From contig CAWEHU010000017.1 of assembly GCA_963808965.1 (NCBI GenBank), positions 62,001 through 126,000 on the forward strand: a DNA stretch of 64,000 nucleotides, read 5' to 3'. The translations under genes were made by a program, and so were the position numbers. This DNA comes from CAWEHU01 sp963808965. GTDB lineage: Bacteria; Pseudomonadota; Alphaproteobacteria; Acetobacterales; Acetobacteraceae. The notes below the pieces were generated by a model, which saw only the letters and a list, made by a program, of their open reading frames with translations, did no database searches and had not been told where the DNA came from. Below are positions 34,805 to 43,376 of the stretch, piece after piece (within the stretch, counting starts at the first letter, position 1; every line of letters begins with the position of its first letter).

Positions 34805-36265
34805 ATGGCGATCCGCCGCTTGACGCGATGGCTGCGCATTTTGGCGATCTGCCTCGCGGTCGATCCCGCCGGGTTCGCCATCCATGCGGTTCCCGTGGCC
34901 GCGGTGGGTATGTTCGCGGCCTCCGGTGCGGATGCCCGGGCGCCTTCCTCGAGCGGCGGCTACAGCCGGCCCGGGGGGAGCTTCTCTTCCGGAGGGTACC
35001 GGCCGTCGGTCGGCGGGAGCGGAGGGTATGGCCGGCCTTCCGTTTATGGCGGAAGCGGCGGGTACGGGGCCTTCTCCGGTGGAGACCGCGCGATCTCGCG
35101 CCGCAATTCCGGGCAAGCGTTCCAGCAGTATCAAACCCCGCGTCCCCCTCCGTCCGCCCCGCCGTCCGGCTCCTCGGCCTGGGGTGGTGGCTGGTCGGCT
35201 CCGGTTGATCGAAGGCCTCCTGTCCAGGGCTATCTTCCCGGTTTCGGCGGCGCCCCGAACCGGCGGTTCGGGGTCTGGGACGGGCTGCTGCTCGGAGCCT
35301 TGCTGAGTAGTTTGTCGCAGCCCGGACACGCGCGCTTTTTCTACGACAATCAGAACGATCCGGGGTACGCCCAATGGCGCGCCGACGCGGATCGCGCCGC
35401 GCAGCGCGATCCCGCGGTGGCCCAGAAATTGGCCGAACTGGACGCGCGACTCGCGGAGCTTCAGGGTCAGCCCCGCAATCCAGGCGCGCCGCCGCCCAAC
35501 GTCGCCCCACAGGCCGCGCCTGCACAGGAAAGCGCGGGAGGCGGGTCGGGCCTCGTTTTCCTGGTCCTGTTTTTAGGCGCAGGCGTATTTGTGCTCCTGT
35601 GGTTGCGGCGGCGTCGGACAGCCCGCGCCACCCCGGCTATCGCGGGCAGCGCGGAGACGCGCTTTCGCGTCGGCATGACGATCCCGGTCGATCCGGCTCC
35701 GTTCCTGCTCGCGGCCGGCAAGACCAAGGTTCGCCCGCCGGAGGGTGGCGGTATGGTCAGCATCGAGGCGGTGGGACTCGTCTCCGATCGGGGAGTCCTG
35801 CTGCATCGGCTCTATTTGCCAGGCCGGGAGGCGTTCTTCGTTCTGCATCTCGGGCCGGATGGGACGCCCGACGAGTGCCGCTACTTCTCGCAGCTTGACG
35901 AGGTGACTCCGGCGACCCAGGCCGAATGGGGATTCTGGCTCGATCCCGCGGAAGGCATGATCGGCTGGCCCGAGTTTCAAACGAAGGACGGCAAGGTGTA
36001 TGGCCGTGCCTGGTCGCCGGGCGGCAGCCGCGTCGCGCCCCGTCAGCAATCGGAGACCGTGCAGGATCTGCGCGGCAGCACGCAGCGGCAATTGATGGCG
36101 ATGCTTTACGCCGGCTCGACCGGGGCGGCGCCACCGGCTCCGGCGACCGAGTACGTACTCGTCTGCGCCGTGCAGGCCCAAGGATCGGCGTGGGTGGAAG
36201 TCCACGCCGGAATCGACATCAATCCGGCGGCGCTGCAACTGCCCGCCGTGCCTTTGACCAGCTGA
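34805..36265 (+). CDS. DUF2491 family protein (YjfK-like) with exported low-complexity N-terminal region
   Basis: A 486-residue protein. It has a signal-like N-terminus, a Gly/Ser/Tyr-rich stretch (about 48-90, repeats such as S-G-G-Y-G-R-P-S), a Pro-rich linker, a short region Y-D-N-Q-N-D-P-G-Y-A-Q-W-R, one membrane helix at about 248-266 followed by L-R-R-R-R, and then the C-terminal DUF2491 domain (F-R-V-G-M-T-I-P-V-D, L-L-H-R-L-Y-L-P-G-R, E-W-G-F-W-L-D-P-A-E-G-M-I-G-W). In E. coli the DUF2491 protein YjfK is encoded with PspA-like YjfJ and DUF350 YjfL, exactly the neighbours here. Topology would place DUF2491 in the cytoplasm. Function unknown, linked to membrane stress by association. 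Confidence 0.85.
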   Translation: MAIRRLTRWLRILAICLAVDPAGFAIHAVPVAAVGMFAASGADARAPSSSGGYSRPGGSFSSGGYRPSVGGSGGYGRPSVYGGSGGYGAFSGGDRAISRRNSGQAFQQYQTPRPPPSAPPSGSSAWGGGWSAPVDRRPPVQGYLPGFGGAPNRRFGVWDGLLLGALLSSLSQPGHARFFYDNQNDPGYAQWRADADRAAQRDPAVAQKLAELDARLAELQGQPRNPGAPPPNVAPQAAPAQESAGGGSGLVFLVLFLGAGVFVLLWLRRRRTARATPAIAGSAETRFRVGMTIPVDPAPFLLAAGKTKVRPPEGGGMVSIEAVGLVSDRGVLLHRLYLPGREAFFVLHLGPDGTPDECRYFSQLDEVTPATQAEWGFWLDPAEGMIGWPEFQTKDGKVYGRAWSPGGSRVAPRQQSETVQDLRGSTQRQLMAMLYAGSTGAAPPAPATEYVLVCAVQAQGSAWVEVHAGIDINPAALQLPAVPLTS

Positions 36266-36276
36266 ACGGAGCGCCC

Positions 36277-36718
36277 ATGAACACGCCGGCCCCTGGTTCC
36301 ATTCCGGCCATCCTGGATGCGCTCGGCTCCGGGTTGCCTATGATGTTGCTGCATCTGATCGTGACGATCGCGCTGCTCGCGATCGGTGTTCGAGTCTACG
36401 TGGCCGTGACGCCGTTCAAGGAGCGGTCGTTGCTGATGCAGGGCAACGTGGCGGCGGGAACGGTCTTGGGCGGATCGGTGATCGCGCTGGCGCTGCCGCT
36501 CGCCGCGCTGCTTGGCCACCAGCTTCACCGTGCTGGATCTTATCGTCTGGGGCGTGGTCGCCTTGGTTTTGCAGCTTCTCACGCTGGCCGCGGTCGCCGC
36601 GGTGCTACGAGGCTTTGGCGGCATGATCGAGCGCGGCAATGTCGCCGCCGGGATCGCGCTCGCCGCCAGCCAGATCGCCGTCGCCTTGCTGAACGCGGCG
36701 GTCATGATACCGACCTGA
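36277..36718 (+). CDS. DUF350 membrane protein (YjfL-like; one frameshift)
   Basis: A ~147-residue four-helix membrane protein. M-L-L-H-L-I-V-T-I-A-L-L-A-I-G and G-N-V-A-A-G-T-V-L-G-G-S-V-I-A-L-A-L-P in the first half, and, after a shift near 36514, E-R-G-N-V-A-A-G-I-A-L-A-A-S-Q-I-A-V in the second half. The internal duplication of G-N-V-A-A-G is the DUF350 hallmark. Starts 11 bases after the DUF2491 stop. Partner of PspA and DUF2491 in many genomes. Confidence 0.88.
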
Positions 36719-36742
36719 CAACTCGAAGAGGGAGATGATCCT

Positions 36743-37507
36743 ATGCTGAGATTCATGAGCAATCTTGTCGGCGTGAAGATGAATCACGCCGCGAATGCCG
36801 GCATCGAGGCGCTGGTGCGCTGGGATCCGAAATCGGCGAGCGAGGCGGAGCTGCGCACGATGGAGCAGCATCTCGACGATCTCGGGCGCGAGGTGGCGCT
36901 CGCCCGGCAGAGCTACGACAAGGAGAAGAAGGAAGCCGACGCGATCCAGGCATTGTCGCAGCAACGCATGGCTGCCGCCGAGCACCTGAACCGGCAGATG
37001 GAGTCAGAAAGCGACCCCGGCAAGAAGGCCGAGCTGGAGCGGAGTCTCGCGACGCTCGTAACCATGCTCGAGCAGATGGCGCCCGAGATCGAGCGCGAAA
37101 AGAAGGACGCGGCGGACGCCAAGGACTTTCTGGAGACGCTGGAGAGTACATACGCCGAGGCGGGCGGAAAGCTGCGCTCCGCGCGATCCGATCTCGAGCG
37201 TGCGCAGCGGGATATGGGACGCGCGGCCCAGCAACGCGAGCAAGCGGATCGTCAGGCGGAGGCGGCGCGCCGTGCCGCCGGACTCGTCAATACGACGAGC
37301 AGCCTCACCGTCGCGTTGAAGGCGATGCAGGATGCGGCCGCCAAGGATCTCGCCTCGGCCGACGCGGCGATGAGCAAGGCAAAGTTGCTGAAGCCCACGC
37401 AACCCGAGAAAGAGGATCCGAATATCGCCGCCGCACTGGCAGCTGCATCCGGCAAGCCCGCGGCTCCTCAGAGTCTGAGCGAGCGTCTGGCGCGACTGCG
37501 CCAGTGA
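36743..37507 (+). CDS. PspA/IM30 family protein (YjfJ-like)
   Basis: A 254-residue, nearly all helical coiled-coil protein without membrane segments. The whole chain is heptad-rich (M-E-Q-H-L-D-D-L-G-R-E-V, A-R-Q-S-Y-D-K-E-K-K-E-A-D-A, L-E-Q-M-A-P-E-I-E-R-E-K). PspA/Vipp1/Snf7-type proteins polymerise on membranes to repair or bend them. This one belongs with the shorter YjfJ branch by its company of DUF350 and DUF2491. Start ATG 36743 with GAGGGAG upstream; same operon as the two preceding genes (24-base gap). Confidence 0.88.
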   Translation: MLRFMSNLVGVKMNHAANAGIEALVRWDPKSASEAELRTMEQHLDDLGREVALARQSYDKEKKEADAIQALSQQRMAAAEHLNRQMESESDPGKKAELERSLATLVTMLEQMAPEIEREKKDAADAKDFLETLESTYAEAGGKLRSARSDLERAQRDMGRAAQQREQADRQAEAARRAAGLVNTTSSLTVALKAMQDAAAKDLASADAAMSKAKLLKPTQPEKEDPNIAAALAAASGKPAAPQSLSERLARLRQ

Positions 37508-37546
37508 GATTGACCGTATCGAGGTGGCGTAGGACGGAGCGCGAAC

Positions 37547-37861
37547 ATGCTCGCCATTGATCAGAGCCAGGCCGGGCAGACGATCGAGCTGCCGGTCGGG
37601 CAGGTGATGGAGCTGCGGCTTCAGGAAAACCCGACTACCGGCTTCAAATGGAGCTTCGCGGCGGACGGTTCACCGAACTGCGCCTTGGTCGGCGATTCGT
37701 TCGCGCATCAAGCGGGACCGCCCGGCCAGGGCGGTGAGCACGTCTGGCGCATTCAGGGTGTCCGGGTCGGAACGTGCGATCTCTCGCTCGTCTATCGCCG
37801 CTCGTTTGAAGCGAACGTGCCGCCGGCGCAGTCTTTCGAGATCCACGTCAAGGTGAGCTGA
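37547..37861 (+). CDS. Chagasin-like cysteine peptidase inhibitor (MEROPS I42)
   Basis: A 104-residue beta-sandwich protein. The inhibitory loop N28-P-T-T-G-F33 is exact, the second loop G-P-P-G-Q-G-G-E-H and the third region Y-R-R-S-F are recognisable. Chagasin-type proteins plug the active site of papain-family peptidases. There is no signal peptide, so it should act in the cytoplasm. It follows the PspA gene by 39 bases on the same strand and lies 1.2 kb from a papain-like peptidase gene (39049-39864). Confidence 0.9.
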   Translation: MLAIDQSQAGQTIELPVGQVMELRLQENPTTGFKWSFAADGSPNCALVGDSFAHQAGPPGQGGEHVWRIQGVRVGTCDLSLVYRRSFEANVPPAQSFEIHVKVS

Positions 37862-38014
37862 ATGCTCTCCCTCGCGCTCGCCCGGTGTCTGTGCTGCAGC
37901 GGACGGTTGGGCGGGATCATAACATGGCAATGAAGACGTCTTGCGACGCAGATCCAGGCCTCCTACTAGTGAAGGAGAAATGTTGCCGCGCGCCTTCCGC
38001 GTGGGGGTGAGTAC

Positions 38015-38902
38015 ATGCCCGAGGATAATTCGCTCCCGAACCTGTCCGAGCCCAGCGTGCGCGAATCCCAAGATGCGATCCTGCTCGCCCTCAAGCATCA
38101 GGAGGCGCGTATCGCGACACTGGAGAAGCCGGTCGAGAAGACATTGTTCAAGAGGCTTACCGAAAATGCCACCGCCGCAGCCCTTTTTCTCGGTCTCGTT
38201 CTGACATTTGCGTCGATTTGCGACACGTTCTGGACCAAGCCCGAGACGGATCGCGTGAGCCGTATCGGGCAGTTCAATCAGGCGGTCAACTCGGCCGCAA
38301 AGCGGCGCCAGGACCTGAACCAATTACAACTGCAAGGGGCAAGCCCGCAGATGCTTCTTTTTATGGCCAGCTCCGTCACGCCGCAAATCCTTAACGACAT
38401 CTCCACGGCCAGGGCAATACTGCGCGACCTCAATGACGCGGATATCGGAATACCGCAACTGATGATCCTGATCTCGGAGTCGTTCACCGCCGGCGATCTG
38501 ACCAGCGCCAGAGATTTCGTTAATCGGGCGGTCAGGAAAACCGATGTGACGCCTTTCCTCCATTCAGAGGCCAAGCGATACGAGGGCAAGTATTTCTTCT
38601 CAACGGACCAACCGGACCGAGGCCGGGAGTTGTTCGAAGCGGCGCTGAGCGCGCTCGGAGAGGCGCCCGGACTAGCCTCAGCGCGCGGCTTCGTTTTGGG
38701 CGACTTCGTGCTGGCCGAATTCGGCTATGGCGACTGCGGGCGCGGCGTTGAGGAACTCAAGCGATTTGCGGCTACGCTGAAATCCCCGCAGGTCCCACCG
38801 CAAAACCGGTCTCAAATGGCGCAAACGGTCAAGGACGCGTTGGTTCAAACGCGACAGCGGTGCCCGCTACCTCAGGGTCTGAACGCCATTCTACCTTTCT
38901 GA
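38015..38902 (+). CDS. Uncharacterised single-pass membrane protein with TPR-like helical C-terminal domain
   Basis: A 295-residue protein I do not recognise. A short cytoplasmic N-terminus (E-A-R-I-A-T-L-E-K-P) leads to one membrane helix (about 53-70, A-A-L-F-L-G-L-V-L-T-F-A), then about 220 mostly helical residues with spaced aromatic/Ala/Leu pattern (D-L-T-S-A-R-D-F-V-N-R-A, G-R-E-L-F-E-A-A-L-S-A-L-G), suggestive of TPR-like helical pairs in the periplasm. Base use is slightly less GC-rich than its neighbours. Sits between the inhibitor (153 bases away) and the convergent peptidase gene. The start ATG at 38015 has GGGGGTGAG upstream. Confidence 0.6.
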   Translation: MPEDNSLPNLSEPSVRESQDAILLALKHQEARIATLEKPVEKTLFKRLTENATAAALFLGLVLTFASICDTFWTKPETDRVSRIGQFNQAVNSAAKRRQDLNQLQLQGASPQMLLFMASSVTPQILNDISTARAILRDLNDADIGIPQLMILISESFTAGDLTSARDFVNRAVRKTDVTPFLHSEAKRYEGKYFFSTDQPDRGRELFEAALSALGEAPGLASARGFVLGDFVLAEFGYGDCGRGVEELKRFAATLKSPQVPPQNRSQMAQTVKDALVQTRQRCPLPQGLNAILPF

Positions 38903-38957
38903 GGCGGCCGCAACGGCGGCGCCGGGCACCTTCCGGACAATGGGCCTCGGTCTGCTG

Positions 38958-39044
38958 ATGCCCGGAGTTGACCGGGCATCTCCCGCAGGTTGGGGCGAGG
39001 GGGCCGGTCACCCCGGGTCCGAGCCCCGGGGCGGCCGTGACCTA
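38958..39044. terminator. Convergent intergenic hairpins
   Basis: Between two convergent genes lie a perfect 8-bp hairpin ATGCCCGG-AGTTGA-CCGGGCAT (38958-38979) and a nested hairpin with outer GGTCAC/GTGACC and inner CCCCGGG/CCCGGGG arms (about 39005-39044). Neither has a U-run, so intrinsic termination is not certain, but the placement fits a shared bidirectional end region. Confidence 0.45.
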
Positions 39045-39048
39045 CAGG

Positions 39049-39864
39049 TCAGGATTGAGTGACCAGCTGGACGGTCCAGAAGTCGCTCGCGAGACTGCGG
39101 TCCGTTAGGTAGGCGTAAGGGATCGTGAAGTATCCCTTCATCCCCCAGTTCTGGCCCCAGGAGTTGCGGACGATGAAGCGCTGCTGGCCATCGTCGTAAC
39201 CAACCGCCAGCACGGCGTGGCCGCCCAGCACCTGCTCCGTTTGCAGGTTCGGAAACGGAACGACGCCGGTCTGAGCGACCTGCTCGCTCTCGAAACTTTC
39301 GTAGACCGTGAAGCCAAAGACGAAGGGATAGCCGGCCGCTAGGCAGCTCTTGAGCTGGGCCAGTGTCTGCACCACCCGCTTATAGCTTACCGCCTTGTCC
39401 AACAGGGCGTCCGAATACGCCTTGGACGGCGGCTTCTGGGCGAACTTGGTGATGTCGTACGCCCAGTCGGTTTCCGGCGGCGCGCCTTGCTGAGCTACGG
39501 ACTTAATGCCGTCGCGGATCTGCGCCCCGCTATCCTGGCTGACGGTGCCCTCGATGACTCGCTCGTTGTAGTAAATGAACAGCCGCGAGGGGACGAAATC
39601 GGGCTTGAGGCCCTGCTTTTCGCGATCGAACTGGATCGCGCCCGCGATCGCATTTCCCGTGCAGCTCCCGAGCTGGCCCTGGTCGTAGACGGGCGGGCAC
39701 TTCGCTCGCAGGTCGACCTGCGTCGGGATGCTGCGCATCGTCTCCGCCGTAGCCGCGAACAGGTGGTCGCGGGCGTCCGGCAGGTCGGGGTGCCACCCGT
39801 AACGTTGGATCTTGCGCGTGGTGAGATGCTGTTTGTGCGTAGTTTCGTAGGGCTTTTCGGCCAT
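39049..39864 (-). CDS. Papain-like C1 family cysteine peptidase
   Basis: A 271-residue peptidase. Oxyanion Q62 and nucleophile C68 (Q-G-Q-L-G-S-C-T-G-N-A), H216 in G-G-H-A-V-L-A-V-G-Y and N234 in R-N-S-W-G-Q-N-W-G are all in place. The first ~45 residues include Y-G-W-H-P-D-L-P-D-A-R-D, common in bacterial C1 peptidases. There is no signal peptide and no long inhibitory propeptide. It would be a cytoplasmic peptidase, and a chagasin-type inhibitor of this family is encoded 1.2 kb away. Start ATG 39864 with AAAGGAGAG upstream. Divergent from the sugar transporter operon. Confidence 0.93.
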   Translation of the reverse strand: MAEKPYETTHKQHLTTRKIQRYGWHPDLPDARDHLFAATAETMRSIPTQVDLRAKCPPVYDQGQLGSCTGNAIAGAIQFDREKQGLKPDFVPSRLFIYYNERVIEGTVSQDSGAQIRDGIKSVAQQGAPPETDWAYDITKFAQKPPSKAYSDALLDKAVSYKRVVQTLAQLKSCLAAGYPFVFGFTVYESFESEQVAQTGVVPFPNLQTEQVLGGHAVLAVGYDDGQQRFIVRNSWGQNWGMKGYFTIPYAYLTDRSLASDFWTVQLVTQS

Positions 39865-40209
39865 TCTTTCTCTCCTTTAACAGACGGAACCGCCGGGCGG
39901 TCCCGTCCGGGTTGCGATCAGCGCTCGGCAAGGTGCGAGCCCGAAGACGCTTGCACAGCCAGGAGAAGAGCGAAGTAATCCGGCTCACACGTCGGTTGCG
40001 ATGCGGAATGAGCAAGCTGTGGCTCTAAGCGCAGCCGGGTCCGGGCGGAATACCGGGCCGCTCCTGCTTACTGCACTGCTGCAACGGCATTCTTCGCGGG
40101 GGAATCCCGGCAAGATTGACTTCGACCGATTTTCGCCCGCTAATTCCAAAAACCGGGAATGCACGTACCGCCTCATGTTCGGCGGCCGGTCAAGGGAAGG
40201 AGACGGAGA
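39865..40209. other. Intergenic region between peptidase and sugar ABC operon
   Basis: 345 bases without a supported gene, holding the start regions of two divergent units. A TTGACT-N17-GCTAAT pair at 40116-40144 could be a sigma-70 promoter for the sugar ABC operon, its -10 matching poorly. No operator-like dyad near it was evident. No other gene or repeat is seen. Confidence 0.4.
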
Positions 40210-41590
40210 ATGGGAAGCCGAGTCCGGCTGGGCGGCTTAGCGTGGTTGTGTCTAGCGATCGTGGGCTGGTTAGCCTCTCCGCTCCCCGCCTCCGCCGCGG
40301 GCCGTACCATTACCATCTGGTGGAACCAGGGTTTCTACTCCGCCGAAGACCAGGCCATGAAGGAGATGGTCGCCGACTGGGAGAAGCAGAGCGGCGATAA
40401 GATCGATATCACATTCTATAATGGCTCCGACCTCCCGGCGAAGATCATCTCGGCGATCACGACCGGCGAGGTGCCCGACATTTGTTACGTCGATAATGGC
40501 GATTTCCTGCTGCTGCCGCAGAACGCCTGGAATGACAAGATCGCCGATGTGTCGGATGTGGTGGAGGCGCAGAAGAACGAGTACAGCGAGACCGCGCTGA
40601 CCGCGGCCCGGCTGTATGACAACGTCACGCACAAGCGCAGTTATTTCGGCATTCCGCTTAAGCAGCAGGCCCTCCACAACATGGTGTGGAAGCCGATGGT
40701 GGAGGCAGCCGGATACAAGTTCGAGGAGATCCCGAAGGACTGGAACCAGTACTATCATTTCTTCGAGGATGTACAAAAGAAGCTACGCGCCAAGGGGCAG
40801 CGCGTGTACGGCCTCGGCTATTCGCTTGCCACCAAGGATTCCGATAGCACGTATCTCTTCAATCAGTTTCTCGTTGCGTACGGGGGCGGTGGCATCGTCA
40901 CCCCGGATGGCAAGCTGCACGTAGACGACCCGAAAGTGCGCAAGGCGGCGAGCGACGCGCTGGCCGCGCTCACGACACCCTACAAGGAGGGGTTCGTTCC
41001 TCCTGGGGCGATCAACTGGGGCGACCCGGACAACAACAGCGCCTTCTACGCCAAGCAGATCGTCATGACCCCGAACGCGACCATCTCGATCGCGGTCGCG
41101 CAGATGGAGAAAACCGATCAGGTACTACAACGAGATCCGCACGATGGCGCTGCCGAACGGGCCGGACGGCAAGCCCGTGACGAGCCTCGTGTCGGTGAAG
41201 CTGGCCTTCGTTCCGAAAGGCGCGAAGAACATCGACGCCGCCAAGGATTTCCTGAAATACCTGATCCAGCCGAAGAATCTCGACCACTATCTCTCTCAGG
41301 CGCGCGGGCGTTGGGCGCCGGTCATGCCGTCGATCATCAAGGATGACCCATACTGGACGGATCCGAAGGACCCGCATCGTCCGGTCTCGATGCTGCAACA
41401 GGTCGAGGGTCCGACCATGCCGTGGTTCATGGCCTTCAATCCGGCCTATGCCGACGTGAACGCGGAGCAGATCTGGGGCAAGGCCGAGGCGAATGTCATG
41501 ACGGGCGGCATGGCCGTGGACAAAGCGGTCGATCAGGCGTTCGAGCAGATCAAGGCGGACTTCGCGAAATATCCCATAGCTCAGCCATGA
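40210..41590 (+). CDS. ABC transporter sugar-binding protein, family 1 (one frameshift)
   Basis: A ~460-residue periplasmic binding protein with a signal peptide of about 30 residues (ends A-S-A-A-G). T-I-W-W-N-Q-G, D-W-E-K-Q-S-G, P-D-I-C-Y-V-D-N-G, K-R-S-Y-F-G-I-P, Y-G-L-G-Y-S and A-K-D-F-L-K-Y-L belong to extracellular solute-binding proteins of carbohydrates. The frame shifts near 41123; the C-terminal half ends at 41590. ATG 40210 follows AAGGAGACGG. Two permease genes follow; the sugar is unknown. Confidence 0.9.
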
Positions 41591-41601
41591 CGGTGGGGTG
41601 A

Positions 41602-42516
41602 ATGGCCAGCGTCTCGACCGTCGACGTCTCCCGTCCGCAACCGGCGCGGCGTGTTCGCCGCCTGGTCAGCGGCGCGGGCTTGCACGGATCGGACTTCGCC
41701 TGGGCGGTGGCTTTCGTGCTGCCCTATGTCGCCGTGTTCGTGGCCTTCGTGATCTATCCCGTGGCGTACGGGCTGTGGCTGGGCAGCGATCCGCGCAGCT
41801 ACACGGCCTTGTTCAGCGATCCGATCTATCCGGAAACCGTGGTGAACACCCTGATCTACGTGGTGATCGGGGTGAACCTGAAACTGTTCCTGGCGCTGCT
41901 CCTGTCCGGCTTCTTCATGCGGCCGCAATGGTGGGTGCGGGCATTGATGCTGGTGTTCATCCTGCCCTGGGCGGTGCCGGCCATCCCGACCTTCATCTCC
42001 ATTCACTGGATGCTGAACGGCCAATGGGGTCTGGTGAACAACCTGATCTGGGACCTGTTCCAGACCGATGGGCCGCCGTGGCTGGACACGCCGAACCTGG
42101 CGATGGCGTCCGTCATCGTCGCCTATATCTGGAAATGGCTGCCGTTCTGGACGGTGATCTTTCTCGCCGGGCGCATGGCCATCCCGAAAGAACTGTATGA
42201 GGCGGCGGACGTGGACGGCGCGACGGGGCTCAACCGATTCGTGCACATCACCTTCCCGATCATGTCCAACCTCTATCTGGTCTGCACGCTGCTCTCCACC
42301 ATCTGGACGCTCGGGGACTTCAACACGGTCCATTTCGTGAGCGGCGGCGGGCCTGCGCTCCAGACCCATGTGCTCGCGACGCTCGGTATCCGCGATGCGT
42401 TCGAGCTGGGCGATCCGCGCATGGGCATGGCGTGCGTGATCTCCGCGCTTCCCTTGCTTATTCCGCTGGTGATCGTGCTGATGCGCAAGCTGTCGAAGGG
42501 TGAGGTGCAGCTGTGA
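41602..42516 (+). CDS. Sugar ABC transporter permease (MalF/UgpA type)
   Basis: A 304-residue membrane protein with six helices. The EAA loop E-L-Y-E-A-A-D-V-D-G-A-T-G-L-N-R-F-V-H-I-T-F-P of binding-protein-dependent permeases is at about residue 197. Start ATG 41602, eleven bases after the binding protein. Its end overlaps the next permease (GTGA type), so the two are co-translated. Confidence 0.93.
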   Translation: MASVSTVDVSRPQPARRVRRLVSGAGLHGSDFAWAVAFVLPYVAVFVAFVIYPVAYGLWLGSDPRSYTALFSDPIYPETVVNTLIYVVIGVNLKLFLALLLSGFFMRPQWWVRALMLVFILPWAVPAIPTFISIHWMLNGQWGLVNNLIWDLFQTDGPPWLDTPNLAMASVIVAYIWKWLPFWTVIFLAGRMAIPKELYEAADVDGATGLNRFVHITFPIMSNLYLVCTLLSTIWTLGDFNTVHFVSGGGPALQTHVLATLGIRDAFELGDPRMGMACVISALPLLIPLVIVLMRKLSKGEVQL

Positions 42517-43367
42517 CCGCCGCCCGCGGGAGCCGGAGACGGCTGGCGGATGCCGGCGCGGTGCTGCTCGGCGTGCTTCTCGTCGTGTGGACGCTGGCGC
42601 CGATCTACAACATGATCCTGACCGCGGTGCAGGAGAAGGAAGACGTCTTCAGCAGCAATGTCTGGCCGCCCAATCCGAGCTTGGATAGTTTCCGGGCCGT
42701 GTTTTCCGAGAGCTATTGGCTGCTCGCGAATTTCTGGGGCCAGATGGGCAACAGCTTCTATATCGGTGTCGCCGTTGCGCTGTTAACTCTGGCCATCGGC
42801 TCGCTCACGACATTTTCGATCTCGCGTCTTAGAATCCGCGGCGGTTGGATGCTGACCAACGCCGCGCTGCTGACCTACGTGATCCCGTCTTCGTTCCTCG
42901 CCATCCCGTTCTACCGCATCATGAAGAGCTACGGGCTCGCCGATAACGCCCTCGCGGTGATCGCGGTCGAGGTGACGTTCGCGACGCCCTACGCCATCTT
43001 CATCTTCCAGCAGTACAGCGCGAGTATCCCCCACGAGCTGGACGAGGCGGCGCGCATCGACGGCGCTTCGCCGCCGCAGATATTCTTTCGTATCTACCTG
43101 CCCCTAATGGCCCCGGCGTTGGTCGCGATCGGAACGTATGCCCTGCTGCTGGCATGGAACGAGTATTTGTACGCGTTCCTGTTGTTGTCCTCGGACGCGA
43201 CGATCACCGTACCGGTCGCGCTCGGGAAATTCCTCAACAGCGACGAGGCGCCCTGGAATTATCTGATGGCCGCGGCGATCCTCTACGCGCTCCCGCCGTT
43301 GGTGATCTACTACATCTTCCGGCGCTATATGAGCGCGGGGCTCACCATGGGCGGGGTGAAGGGATAG
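42513..43367 (+). CDS. Sugar ABC transporter permease (MalG/UgpE type)
   Basis: A 284-residue, six-helix permease. The EAA loop E-L-D-E-A-A-R-I-D-G-A-S-P-P-Q-I-F-F-R-I-Y-L-P is at about residue 172, and the C-terminus Y-M-S-A-G-L-T-M-G-G-V-K-G is typical of MalG-type proteins. GTG start. No ATPase gene follows; the convergent cyclase gene ends nine bases downstream, so a shared MsmX/UgpC-like ATPase must come from elsewhere. Confidence 0.93.
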   Translation: MTAARGSRRRLADAGAVLLGVLLVVWTLAPIYNMILTAVQEKEDVFSSNVWPPNPSLDSFRAVFSESYWLLANFWGQMGNSFYIGVAVALLTLAIGSLTTFSISRLRIRGGWMLTNAALLTYVIPSSFLAIPFYRIMKSYGLADNALAVIAVEVTFATPYAIFIFQQYSASIPHELDEAARIDGASPPQIFFRIYLPLMAPALVAIGTYALLLAWNEYLYAFLLLSSDATITVPVALGKFLNSDEAPWNYLMAAAILYALPPLVIYYIFRRYMSAGLTMGGVKG

Positions 43368-43376
43368 GCCAGCACG

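Noticed and set aside
39005..39044. A T-arm-like sequence (CCGGG-TCCGAGC-CCCGG) suggesting a tRNA.
   Set aside because: The loop has C where T55 is required, and no anticodon arm or acceptor stem can be formed around it. It is better seen as a hairpin between convergent genes.
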